Shown here: positions 47,327 through 57,860 of the stretch, one piece after another
How the letters are laid out: each line of letters starts with the position of its first letter
Numbering within the stretch: position 1 is the first letter of the stretch
NCBI GenBank assembly: GCA_963921825.1
Contig: OY997590.1
Coordinates: 57,216,012 to 57,280,011, forward strand
DNA: 64,000 nucleotides
Source of the DNA: Erodium maritimum
Taxonomy: Eukaryota; Streptophyta; Magnoliopsida; Geraniales; Geraniaceae
Direction of reading: 5' to 3'
Notes under the pieces: generated by a model
Seen by the model: only the letters and a program-made list of their open reading frames with translations
What the model was told of the DNA's origin: nothing
The model's database searches: none
Translations under genes and position numbers: made by a program

Positions 47327-49013
47327 TGTTGGGTCTCCAGGTAGGGTTGGAGATGAACCAACTCGCAGCGGAAAATCAAGGAAAACCAAGAGACGATTAA
47401 AACCATGAAACAACTAACAAAGAATGGATTCACAAGAGAAAAATTCAGCACTATTTCTTACCAAAACAAGAACACCGATTAACGAATGATTGGCTTAAGT
47501 CTCCAAGACGCCTACGTATCCACATGGGAATCAAAGTCACGTAGTTCTTCTCTTTGAGGACTCAAGAACACAAAAATGGAGGTGAGAACTTGCCAAACCC
47601 GAAATTGCAAGGGAAGGGGGAGAGAAGTCGTGTTTCCTATTCTTGTCTTGTGTTTGTTATGTTAAAAAAAGATGACTTAAACATAACAAACCACATACTT
47701 GTCCAACTAAAGGTATGGGACAAGTATGGTGACAAGTAAGGTGTAAATATGACAAAGTATGGCAAGACAAGATTGGGTTAGGTGGTGAATCACCAACACC
47801 TTAATCCTTGTCTTGCTTACTTAGTACTAATTAATCAAGACTTGATTAATTAGTTCCATGGGCCTTGGTTGCACGGGCCTTTCATGGGCCTCTTGGAACA
47901 TGGCCCGTGGTCATTTCCAACGAGGTCCCGTGATTTGCTCATCGCCTCCAAGCCTTCCATACCGGAAATGTCCAACATTATCCGACGCGATCAATCCCAA
48001 GACTCCAAGCCTTGTCTCGATCCGTAAAGTGCTATTCACTTACGGGCACATGACCCAAAACCTAGTTTTGGTCATGTCCCGAGACAACTCCCTTTTGGGC
48101 ATCTCCATAAATGTGTCAATGAGTTTCATCCTCCGGTGTGACCCTTAAGTTTATGCATGTCAATAGATTAACGTAAAATCCCATTTTATTTGATACTATT
48201 TAAGCGACAACTAACGATACTTTAGTATTGTCTGACACTGCATAACGAATCGACCCTGTCGATTCTAACCTTTCCGTCGTCCCTGTCATTATCCTTTTAT
48301 CTCCGATATCCTGATTGAGATAAGGCATAGAGCCGTCATACTTATTATTCTCAATCATTTTTCCTTGATATGTGAGATGACTGAATATATGATACCCATT
48401 ATCATGTGCATGCCCATGCTATTCTTTCAGTCACTCTCGATCAAGCGGCCGAGAACCGATATCTTTCTCATACCTCAGTATGAGGGATAAATCCCTTAGC
48501 CGTCTTTCGTGTCACTCATGTAGCCCGTCCCAAAGCCAATCCTGGCCGTTATGAAAGCCCTGTTACAGACAACGTTAGGCTCAGGTCAAACTCATTTATT
48601 GACTACATAGCGATCACAAAGACTCCTTGGTCTAAGGATACATGACAAGCCACGACAATGAATATGTTCATGACTTGATCTATGGCACATATTCATGTCA
48701 GGTCGTCCAATATCATGTCCCACATGATATTTATAATTAGACTCCGGAATCCCATTCCAATGACTAACAGAACGTAAGCCATAAAGAGCCATCTTTCATA
48801 ATAGTCGCTTCTAGTGAAGCTTTGTTGACTAGGGACCCATCGAGTGTGATCTATCTCGATCTATGGTTCTATTCGCATGGTGGGCATAGATCAGAGGACA
48901 CATCGATATATTACTCCAACACATAAGTAATATAAAACCGGTTTAATTTTATTGCTAACGATGATTTATACATTTGGACATTTAGGATTGAACTACGGGC
49001 ATTAAGGCTAACA
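47327..49013 (-). repeat. Copia-3 3' LTR (minus orientation)
   Basis: 1,687 bp, starts TGTTGGGTCTCC and ends AAGGCTAACA, the same family as the solo LTR at 36631-38316. On the minus strand it follows the purine tract GGGCAAGTGGGAGAT (49014-49028). Confidence 0.92.
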
Positions 49014-51612
49014 ATCTCCCACTTGCCCTAGTTCCAATCTAAACTCCAATATGTCCACATCAACTTTACATGTCTAACATGTTTAGGCAGCGACACTACC
49101 TTAGTCAAAGGGTTGGCTATGTTATCATCTGTTGCAATATTGGTTATCTTCACTTCACCTCGGTTCAGTATTTCTCTGATGAGGTGGATACGCCGTAGTA
49201 CATGTTTGGATTTGTTATGCGATCTGGGCTTTTAGCTTGCGCAATGGCCCTTGTGTTTTCGCAAAATGGATTCACCGTCTGGATGGGTTTTTAATTACAC
49301 CCAACCCTGCCGTGAATTTCCAAATCTACATAGCCTCCTTAGCTGCCTCTGCAGCATCCATGTACTTGGCCTCTGTCGTAGATTCGACAATGGTATCTTG
49401 CTTTACGCTCTCCCAGCTAAAGCTCTGCCATTCAGCATAAACACAAATCCTGACTGACTTCTAAAGTCGTCTGGATTTGTCTTGGAAAACTAGCGTCTAC
49501 TCATCCTTTGACGACTAGTTCAACATCATCTTTCCCCCGGGTTAGACTGATGTCTACTGGTACAACATAAGGCTTACAAGACGTCCTGTCTCATACCTGT
49601 CATGACATATATGATCGATCCTGCCCTTAGGCGCATGAGATCCGCATCATCCGTTTTAGCTCATCGGGTGTCGTAGGACACTGAGTCTTGCTGAGATGAA
49701 TGCCATGACTAGTGGGTAAGAGTCTTTTCTTTGAATCGAGCATTGAGAACCTACTCAATGCCTTGTTCACATAGGTTCCCTGACTTAAATCCAAGACCAT
49801 CTTGGTGCGATCTCTACATATCTTAATCCCTAAGACATAAGAAGCATCACCTAAGTCCTTTATTGAAACACACTTCCTCAACCAAGCTTTAGTCTCGTGC
49901 AAGGTTGGGATGTCGTTTTCAATGAGAACCAGAAAGGTAATCTTGCTCCCACTAGCCTTCTTATAAACGCAAGATTCATCCTCGTTCTTGATTAAGCCAA
50001 ATCCATTTACAGCTTCATCAAAACGAAGGTTCCAACTCCGAGAAGTTTGTTTCAATCCATAAATGGATTTCAACAACTTATAAATATTTCCCTTATTCTT
50101 CGAATCGTCAAAACCTTTGGGCTGAGACATACAAACGTACTCAGCCAAATTTCCATTTAGGAAAGCGGTTTTGACATCCACTTGCCATATCTCGTAATTA
50201 TAATACCCAGTTATGTCAAGAAGAATTCAGATCGATTTTGACCATAGCCACTTGGTAGAAGGTTTCCTCATAGTCAACCCATTGGATCTGCCTATAACCT
50301 TTCGCCACCAGTTGAGCTTTGTAGGTCAGAGGGTTGTCGTCCATGTCCATCTTCACCTTGAAGATCCATTTGCATCCGATGGTCCTCACACCATTGATGG
50401 GATCAACCGGTTCCCAGACTCGGTTGTCCGACATGGAATGCATTTCCTCCCTCATGGCTCCCATCCAGAACTCGGAGTCGGGCCCATCCACGACTTCCTG
50501 AAAGGTGGCTGGATCATCGTGATCCACCATGACTTCATTGTCACCTCCGGATACCATATCTTGGAGGTGGAAGATTGATCCTTTCAAATCGCCTTGGACC
50601 TTCCGGAGTTGTAACAGGAATGTGTTCCTACTCTACGACAATCTCTGGCTCCTTTCTACTGGTTGTCAATTGGTTTAGACAGATCTGTACCATCCTGAAT
50701 TTCTTCGAGATGCACAGTCCTTCCAATGGCGTCTTTGGAAACAAAACTCCTTTTCCATAAAGATCTCACCCCAAGTGACGAACACCATGTTCTCACTGTT
50801 GCTTTGGGATACCACACGAAGGTGCATATCTCAGATCTTGGTTTGAGCTTAGTCGAAACCAAATGTTTCACATAAGCCTCGCAACCACAAATCTTTAGGA
50901 AGGACAAAGCGGGCATCATCCCGTACCATTTTAAAATGGCGTCCCTTCCACACCCTTCGTCAAAGCCCGATTCACTATGAATGCGGTCGTCTCTAGAGCA
51001 TAACCCCTGAAAGGGATTGAGAGATCAGTCCAACTAATCATGGAACGGAACATTGTCTAACAATGTCCGATTTCTCCGTTTGGCTACACCTTTCAACTAC
51101 AGTGTCCTAGTAGGAGTCCATTCCTAAAGGATCTCATTCTCTTTTAGATGATCTAATAACTCTGTGGTCAAGTATTTTCCACCTCGATCCAATCGAAGTG
51201 CCTTAATACCTTTGTCGAGTTGGTTTTCTACTTTAGTCTTAAACTCTTTGAATTTATCAAAAGCTTCAGACTTATGTCTCATCGAATAGACATAACCATA
51301 TTTACTGTAATCATCAGTAAATGTGATAAAGTAGCTAAAACCCCTACTGGCAAGTGAACTTAATGGTCTACACACATTCGAGTGTATCAGCCCCAATAAT
51401 TCACCCGCCCTTTCATCGCGATCGATAAAGGGAACTTTAGTCATTTTACCCATCAAAATAAATTTGCACCTATCGATCGTATGGAATTCGAATGAACCTG
51501 AAAGCCCGCACTTCTGAAGTGCTGATAGGCGCTTCTTGTTTATGCGGCCCAAATGACAGAGCCATAACAAAGTTAGGTTTAAATCGTTGGATTTAGACCT
51601 CTTGGTATTAAT
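49014..51612 (-). pseudogene. Copia-3 left arm: integrase, RT and RNase H remnants
   Basis: On the minus strand: integrase 51124-51570 (GMTKVPFID-like region, FITFTDDYSKYGYVY, LRLDRGGKYL), integrase C-terminus 50656-50919, RT 50216-50587 and 49627-50181 (MDVKTAFLNGNLAEYVCMSQ, YGLKQTSRSW), and RNase H traces down to the purine tract. First integrase Asp is Asn (51376-51378), the catalytic Glu is Lys (51079-51081), and the YVDD box is IEND (49912-49923). gag, protease and 5' LTR are absent. It is the mirror image of 51791-54414. Confidence 0.9.
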
Positions 51613-51790
51613 GTCATTTGTAGGAATATTATATCTGTATCCGTGTTTGACAAGGAAGGATATAATGTTAATATTGGAAATGGAGTTTTCAATGTTCTAT
51701 GCAATGATATGTTTTATACCAGTACTGACATGGTTGGAGGATTGTACATATTAGATATGGGTAACAATGCCTCAAGTTCTATATATTCCG
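51613..51790 (+). other. Centre of the copia-3 palindrome
   Basis: 178 bp present once. From about 51637 it reads on the plus strand as the region before the GAG-pre-integrase (KEGYNVNIGNGVFNVL, DMVGGLYILDMGN), so it belongs to the right arm's coding sequence. Confidence 0.8.
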
Positions 51791-54414
51791 TTAATACCAA
51801 GAGGTCTAAATCCAACGATTTAAACCTAACTCTGTTATGGTACTGTCATTTGTGTCGCATAAACAAGAAGCGCCTATCAGCACTTCAGAAGTGCGGGCTT
51901 TCAGGTTCATTCGAATTCCATTCGATCGATAGGTGCAAGGTTTGTTTGATGGGCAAAATGACTAAAGTGCCCTTTATCGATCGCGATGAAAGGGCGGGTG
52001 AATTATTGGGGCTGATACACTCGAATGTGTGTAGACCAATAAGTTCACTTGCCAGGAGGGGTTTTAGCTACTTTATCACATTTACTGATGATTACAGTAA
52101 ATATGGTTATGTCTATTCGGTGAGACATAAGTCTAAAGCTTTTGATAAATTCAAAGAGTTTAAGACTATAGTAGAAAACCAGCTCGACAAAGGTATTAAG
52201 GCACTTCGATTGGATCGAGGTGGAAAATACTTGACCACAGAGTTATTAGATCATCTAAAAGAGAATGGGATCCTTTTGGAATGGACTCCTCCTAGGTCAC
52301 TGTAGTTGAAAGGTGTAGCCAAACGGAGAAATCGGACATTGTTAGACAATGGTCTGTTCCATGATTAGTTGGACTGATCTCCCAATATCTTTTAGGGGTT
52401 TTGCTCTAGAGACGACCGCATTCATAGTGAATCGGGCTTCGACGAATGGTGTGGAAGGGACACCATTTTAAAAATGGTACGGGATGATGCCCGCTTTGTC
52501 CTTCCTAAAGATTTGTGGTTGCGAGGCTTATGTGAAACATTTGGTTTCGACTAAGCTCGAACCAAGATCTGAGATATGCACCTTCGTGTGGTATCCCTAA
52601 GCAATAAGGGGATACTATTTCTACAATCCCAGTGAGAACATGGTGTTCGTCGCTTGGGGTGGGGTCTTTATGGAAAATAAGTTTTGTTTCCAAAGACGTC
52701 ATTGGGAGGACTGTGCATCTCCAAGAAATTCAGGATGGTACAGATCTGTCTAAACCAATTGGCAACCCAGTAGAAAGGAGCCAGAGATTGTCGTAGAGTA
52801 AGAACCAATTCCTGATACAATTCCGGAAGGTCCAAGGCGATTTGAAAAGATCAATCTTCCACCTCCAAGATATGGTATCCGGAGGTGACAATGAAGTCAT
52901 GGTGGATCACGATGATCCAGCCACCTTTCAGGAAGTCGTGGATGGGCCCAACTCCGAGTTATGGCTGGGAGCCATGAGGGAGGAAATGCAATCCATGTCG
53001 GACAACCGAGTCTGGGAACCGGTTGATCCCATCAATGGTGTGAGGACCATAGGATGCAAATGGATCTTCAAGGTGAAGATGGACATGGACGGCAACCCTC
53101 TGACCTACAAAGCTCAACTGGTGGTGAAAGGTTATAGGCAGATCCAATGGATTGACTATGAGGAAACCTTCTCCTTAGTGGCTATGGTCAAAATCGATCC
53201 AAATTCTTCTTGACATAACTGCGTATCATAATTACGAGATATGGCAAGTGGATGTCAAAACCGCTTTCCTAAATGGAAATTTGACTGAGTACGTTTGTAT
53301 GTCTCGGCCCAAAGGTTTTGACGATCCGAAGAATAAAGGAAAGATTTATAAGTTGTTGAAATCCATTTATGGATTGAAACGAACTTCTCGGAGTTGGATC
53401 CTTCGTTTTGATGAAGCTGTAATTGGATTTGGCTTAATCAAGAACGAGGATGAATCTTGCGTTTATAAGAAGGCTAGTGGGAGCAATATTACCTTTCTGG
53501 TTCTCATTGAAAACGACATCCCAACCTTGCACGAGACTAAAGCTTGGTTGAGGAAGTGTTTTTCAATAAAGGACTTAGGCGATGCTTCTCATATCTTAAG
53601 GATTAAGATATGTAGAGATCGCACCAAGAGGGTCTTGGATTTAAGTCAGGGAACCTATGTGAACAAGGCATTGAGTAGGTTCTTAATGCTCGATTCAAAG
53701 AAAGGACTCTTACCCACTAGTCATGGCATTCATCTCAGCAAGACTCAGTGTCCTAAGACACCTGATGAGCTGAAAAGGATGATGAGAATCCTATGCGCCT
53801 GGGGGCAGGATCGATCATATATGCCATGACATGTATGAGACCAGACGTCTCGTAAGCCTTATGTTGTACCAGTAGACATCATTCTAACCCGGGGGAAAGA
53901 TGATGCTGAACTAGTCGTCGAAGGATGAGTAGACGCTAGTTTTCCAAGACAAATCCAGATGACTTTAGAAGTCAATCAGGATATGTGTTTACGCTGAATG
54001 GCAGAGCTTTAGCTGGGAAAGCGTAAAGCAAGATACCATTGCCGAATCTACGACAGAGGCCAAGTACATGGATGCTGCAGAGGCAGCTAAGGAGGCTATG
54101 TGGATTTGGAAATTCATGGCAGGGCTGGGTGTAATTAAAAACCCATCCAGTCCGGTGAATCCATTTTGCGACAACACAAGGGCCATTGCGCAAGCTAAAA
54201 GCCTAGATCGCATAACAAATCCAAACATGTATTGCGGCGTATCCACCTCATCAGATAAATACTGAACTGAGGTGAAGTGAAGATAACCGATATTGCAACA
54301 GATGATAACATAGCCAACCCTTTGACTAAGGCAGTGTCACTGCCTGATCATGTTAGACATGTAAAGTCGATGGGGACATATTGGAGTTTAGATTGGAACT
54401 AGGGCAAGTGGGAG
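51791..54414 (+). pseudogene. Copia-3 right arm: integrase, RT and RNase H remnants
   Basis: Plus-strand order: GAG-pre-integrase and integrase to 52305 (NTKRSKSNDLNLTLLWYCHL, VCLMGKMTKVPF, FITFTDDYSKYGYVY), integrase C-terminus near 52500-52800, RT 52842-53213 and 53248-53829, RNase H 53990-54265 (IAESTTEAKYMDAAEAAKEA in part), and the purine tract GGGCAAGTGGGAG at the end. It has the same changes as the left arm: Asp to Asn (52024-52026), TAG (52303-52305), Glu to Lys (52321-52323) and IEND (53506-53517). The LTR that should follow is displaced by the gypsy insertion. Confidence 0.9.
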
Positions 54415-54907
54415 TGTAATAACCACTCCCGGTCAACGCCAGTCAAACCTGCGAAAAACAGGAAAATTTAAAAATTTTAAGACTGACAGTTAAGTGAACC
54501 TAAAATGACCCCGAGTGTCATACCAGACTTAAGTTGACCCCGTTATTGACCAAAGTGAGTTCCGGGGGACTCAGGGGGACTTTCTGATCAATTTGGGAAA
54601 TGTTGACTTTTCGTTGGAAAAGTCAACCGAGCGACGTTTTGGTCCATTCGAGGACCGTTTTGGATCCGAAAAGCTTAGCCGTCGTCACAGCGGTCTTAGT
54701 TGAGCTATTTCCTTGTAGCCCGTCAAGTTTCGTAATTTCTTGGGAAAAGTGCCCGTTCGGGGCCCGAAACGTCCGTTTTTCGCAAAACTGATTGGAAAAT
54801 ATCAACTAGATATTTTCCAAAAGGTGTGGGACCCACCTTGACACTTGTCAAGTATATGGTGGTGTTAGTTTTGGGGGGAAAGTGTGTGGTTGTAAGGTGT
54901 GGCCGAG

Positions 54908-54914
54908 TATAAGG
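54908..54914 (+). promoter_or_regulatory. Candidate TATA box of the LTR promoter
   Basis: TATAAGG, about 50 bp before a purine-rich GAGAGAGAAGG leader (54970-55020). An identical copy is in the 3' LTR at 61158. Confidence 0.5.
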
Positions 54915-56306
54915 TTTTAAAGGAGGAAAAGTTAGTTTTGTTGTTAGTTTATTAAATTAGAAAGAAGAAGAGAGGTTTTAGAGAGAGAAGGAGAAGGAGA
55001 AGAAGAGAGAAGAAGGGAGGTTGAGCTAGGGTTTGTGATCGAGCCCTTGGATCGAGTCAAAGCAAAGAGCAATCCCGTTCCCCTCGTTCTCCTCTACGGT
55101 AATACCCGAACCGATTCTCGTTTTGGTTATTTTCTTGGAAGCTAGGGTTGAGTATAAACTAAGGCTTAGGGTTGTGTAGAGTGTGGGGAGGTGTTGGAGA
55201 CGTTTTAGAGGTGTTTGGGGGTTTAATTTCACGTTTTCCGGTGACCGGAGGCTCGGGAGGAGCTCCGGCCACCGTGGGTGGTGGCCGGCCGCCATGAGGT
55301 GGCTGGCCGGAGCTGGCAGCAGCCACCACATGGTGGCCGAGCCTCCCCTTAAACCCTAGGGTCTCGGCCAAGTAGTGTGGGTGGGGCCCACATGCTCGGG
55401 TGCTCGGTTTTCATCGTTCGGGTGGTTTAAAACGTTCCCCGGACCATTTATCCTTAATCGAATCGAAATTTGGAATTAAATTGGAGAAGTTGTAATTAAC
55501 GGGTTTTGGAAACTTTATACGTTAATTAATTGACTTAGAAGTCAGAATTCAATTCCGCCAAGTGCGTTGGGTTCCTTGAAATATTCTAAGACCATAGAAA
55601 CGAAAACGGGAACTTTTGGAGCCCCGGAAGGCAATTAACCAAAACCCGGGCAGATTCGCCATGTCGGGCGAATCTGGCCTTTACGGGTCCTTTATCGACA
55701 ATATCGAGTAATTGGGAAGTTTGGGAGTGATCGGCATTGTCGGGGTTACGTTTGGGCGTTAAGTATGTTAATTTTCGGTTTATTCATACTAGTTTAAAAG
55801 TACTTTGAATTTGTGTTCTTTTAGATCGTGCTACGGACCGAGGCAAAGGGAAGCTCGGCGAGTGACTGGGTGTACTTCGGGTGTTGTTGGAGCGCTTTTG
55901 GGATTATATACGAGGTAGGGAAAAGTAGCCGGATCTCGGCCCTGACTAGGGAAAGTTAACAGTAGATTTGCATGTGACACCGGGGTGTCGTGGGTTGAGT
56001 AGGTTTAAGTTAAATACTAGAAAAGCATGATACGGGGTTGTAGCGTTTATGAGAAAAGCATGTTACGGGAACTTAATAATTATTGAGAAAAGCATGTGAC
56101 ACTTAGTAGTGTCGTAGGAGCAGAGAACTTAGCGTTAATTGTTTTACTGGAGGCATATGACCATGCCCGGAGGTTGTTTGTGAACTTATCGATATTAGGA
56201 GTACTGGAGGCATATGACCATGCCCGGAGGTTGATTGTGAAACTGTTGATGTTAGGACTGTTGGAGGCTTGGTTAAGCCGGAGGTTGATTGCTTAAATTG
56301 GTGTCT

Positions 56307-56690
56307 TGGGTGGCCTTGAGAGCCCGTATTATTTATTGATTGAGTTTGGGGGGCCTTGAGAGCCCGTATTTTATTATCAAGTTCTGAGTGGCCTTGAGAG
56401 CCCGTATTATTTATTGATTGAGTTTGGGTGGCCTTGAGAGCCCGTATTTTATTATCGAGTTCTGAGTGGCCTTGAGAGCCCGTATTATTTATTGATTGAG
56501 TTTGGGTGGCCTTGAGAGCCCGTATTTTATTATCGAGTTCTGAGTGGCCTTGAGAGCCCGTATTATTTATTGATTGAGTTTGGGTGGCCTTGAGAGCCCG
56601 TATTTTATTATTGAGTTTTGAGTGGCCTTGAGAGCCTGTATCATTTATTGATTGAGTTTGGGTGGCCTTGAGAGCCCGTGTATTTAAATT
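56307..56690. repeat. LTR minisatellite 1 (GGCCTTGAGAGCCCGTATT)
   Basis: About nine copies of a 38-41-bp unit, two variants alternating to make an approximately 79-bp higher-order unit (tails ATTTATTGATTGAGTTTGGG and TTATTATCGAGTTCTGAG). Duplicated in the 3' LTR at 62557-62940. Confidence 0.9.
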
Positions 56691-57019
56691 GGTGTCTTGG
56701 GTGGCCATGAGAGCCCGTAGTCAATTGTTGGTGCTTTGGGTGGCCTTGAGGGCCCGTGTACTAAGTTTGGTGTCTTTGGCTGGCCTGACCGAGTTAGAGT
56801 CTCAGGGGGGTTGCAAGCTTCCTTTAGCTGGCTTACGAGTTAGAGTCTCGGTAAGTTGCAAGCGTGTCTTATGGTTGGTGTCTTGGGAGGTCGTGAGTGC
56901 CTGTGGGGCTGTTGAGTTCGAGTTTTACTGTTGGTGTCTTGGTGGCCATGAGTGCCTGTGAGTGTTGAACTTGTGTTGTTACTAGTTGATGAATTTGCGT
57001 GTGATTGTGATTGCGGATC

Positions 57020-57240
57020 CCGGTAGGTTGCAAGCATTCTTTGGCTGGCCTGACCAAGTTTGAGTATCAACGGGTTGCAAGCATTCTTTGGCTGGCCTGA
57101 CACGAGTTTGAGTAACACAGGTTGCAAGCATTCTTTGGCTGGCCTGGTCCGAGTTTGAGTAACACAGGTTGCAAGCATTCTTTGGCTGGCCTGGTCCGAG
57201 TTTGAGTATCACAGGTTGTAAGCATTCTTTGGCTAGCATG
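57020..57240. repeat. LTR minisatellite 2 (GGTTGCAAGCATTCTTTGGC)
   Basis: Five copies of an approximately 47-bp unit. Its repeat in the 3' LTR is at 63270-63490. Confidence 0.9.
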
Positions 57241-57551
57241 ATCCGTGTTCGTGTGAGTGGGAGAGGTTACTGAGCAGCTGGTATGCGATCCTTTGTGATC
57301 TTGTTTGGTGTGCGATCCTTTGTGATCTTGTTTGGCGTTGTGTAGTCTTTCTGTCGTGTCCTTGGAGGAGGTCGTCGATAGTTGTGTCGGGTCTACATTG
57401 TGTTATCGAGTGTTGAGTCTGTTGAGGAAGGTAACGGGTTGTGGGTCAGTTGGGTACTTGAGTTGGGGACTATAGTCCCAGTGTTGGGTTTGGTTTTAGT
57501 GTTACTGGCTTTGTCTGCTAATTATGCCGTAGTCAGTCTGTTATCCGTGGT

Positions 57552-57569
57552 GGTGAGCGAACGCTCACC
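57552..57569. other. Conserved hairpin in the 5' LTR
   Basis: GGTGAGCGAACGCTCACC, perfect 8-nt stems, followed 11 nt later by a TTTTCCTACAG/GTACTG splice-acceptor-like site. Confidence 0.85.
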
Positions 57570-57848
57570 CCTAGCTGCTTTTCCTACAGGTACTGTTCGT
57601 GGGACGGACTAGGTGAGCTCTTGAAGTTCATGGAGCTTGGAGCGGAGTCTGGTCTTTACTTTTGTTGAGTCTAGTGACGGATGTGTACCTTGTCCACTTG
57701 TTGGGACGTTTTTGTATTGTAAATACTACTATTATTTTGGTAAATAAATGGAAATGTCAAAGCTTTTATTCAAAACAGGTTTTTAAGTATTCATGTTTTA
57801 AAAGTTCGCGTCCCGAGTTCGATTCGCTGAAATTGGGGCGTGACAGCT

Positions 57849-57860
57849 TGGTATCAGAGC
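57849..57860 (+). other. Primer-binding site (initiator Met-tRNA)
   Basis: TGGTATCAGAGC, three bases after the LTR end. Confidence 0.92.

Larger units (their letters stand above)
54415..57845 (+). repeat. 5' LTR of the gag-only element (3,431 bp)
   Basis: Starts TGTAATAACCACTCCC, ends GGGGCGTGACA. It holds a TATA box, two minisatellite arrays (56307-56690; 57020-57240), candidate splice sites and a conserved hairpin. The last 1.9 kb is shared with the solo LTR at 24140-27235. Confidence 0.93.

Noticed and set aside
49014..54414. The palindrome as an assembly artefact
   Set aside because: The arms differ at many sites, including coding changes such as SQPKGF/SRPKGF and KQTSRSW/KRTSRSW, and a 178-bp centre is unique, so they are not one sequence read twice.
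56103..56708. 201-residue minus-strand frame with repeated ALKATQTQSINNTGSQGHSE
   Set aside because: It is antisense to the LTR minisatellite. It recurs unchanged in the other LTR only because the LTRs are nearly the same.
56307..57240. Regular short repeats that could suggest a CRISPR array
   Set aside because: Units are head-to-tail with conserved 'spacers', lie inside both LTRs of a plant retrotransposon, and have no cas genes.
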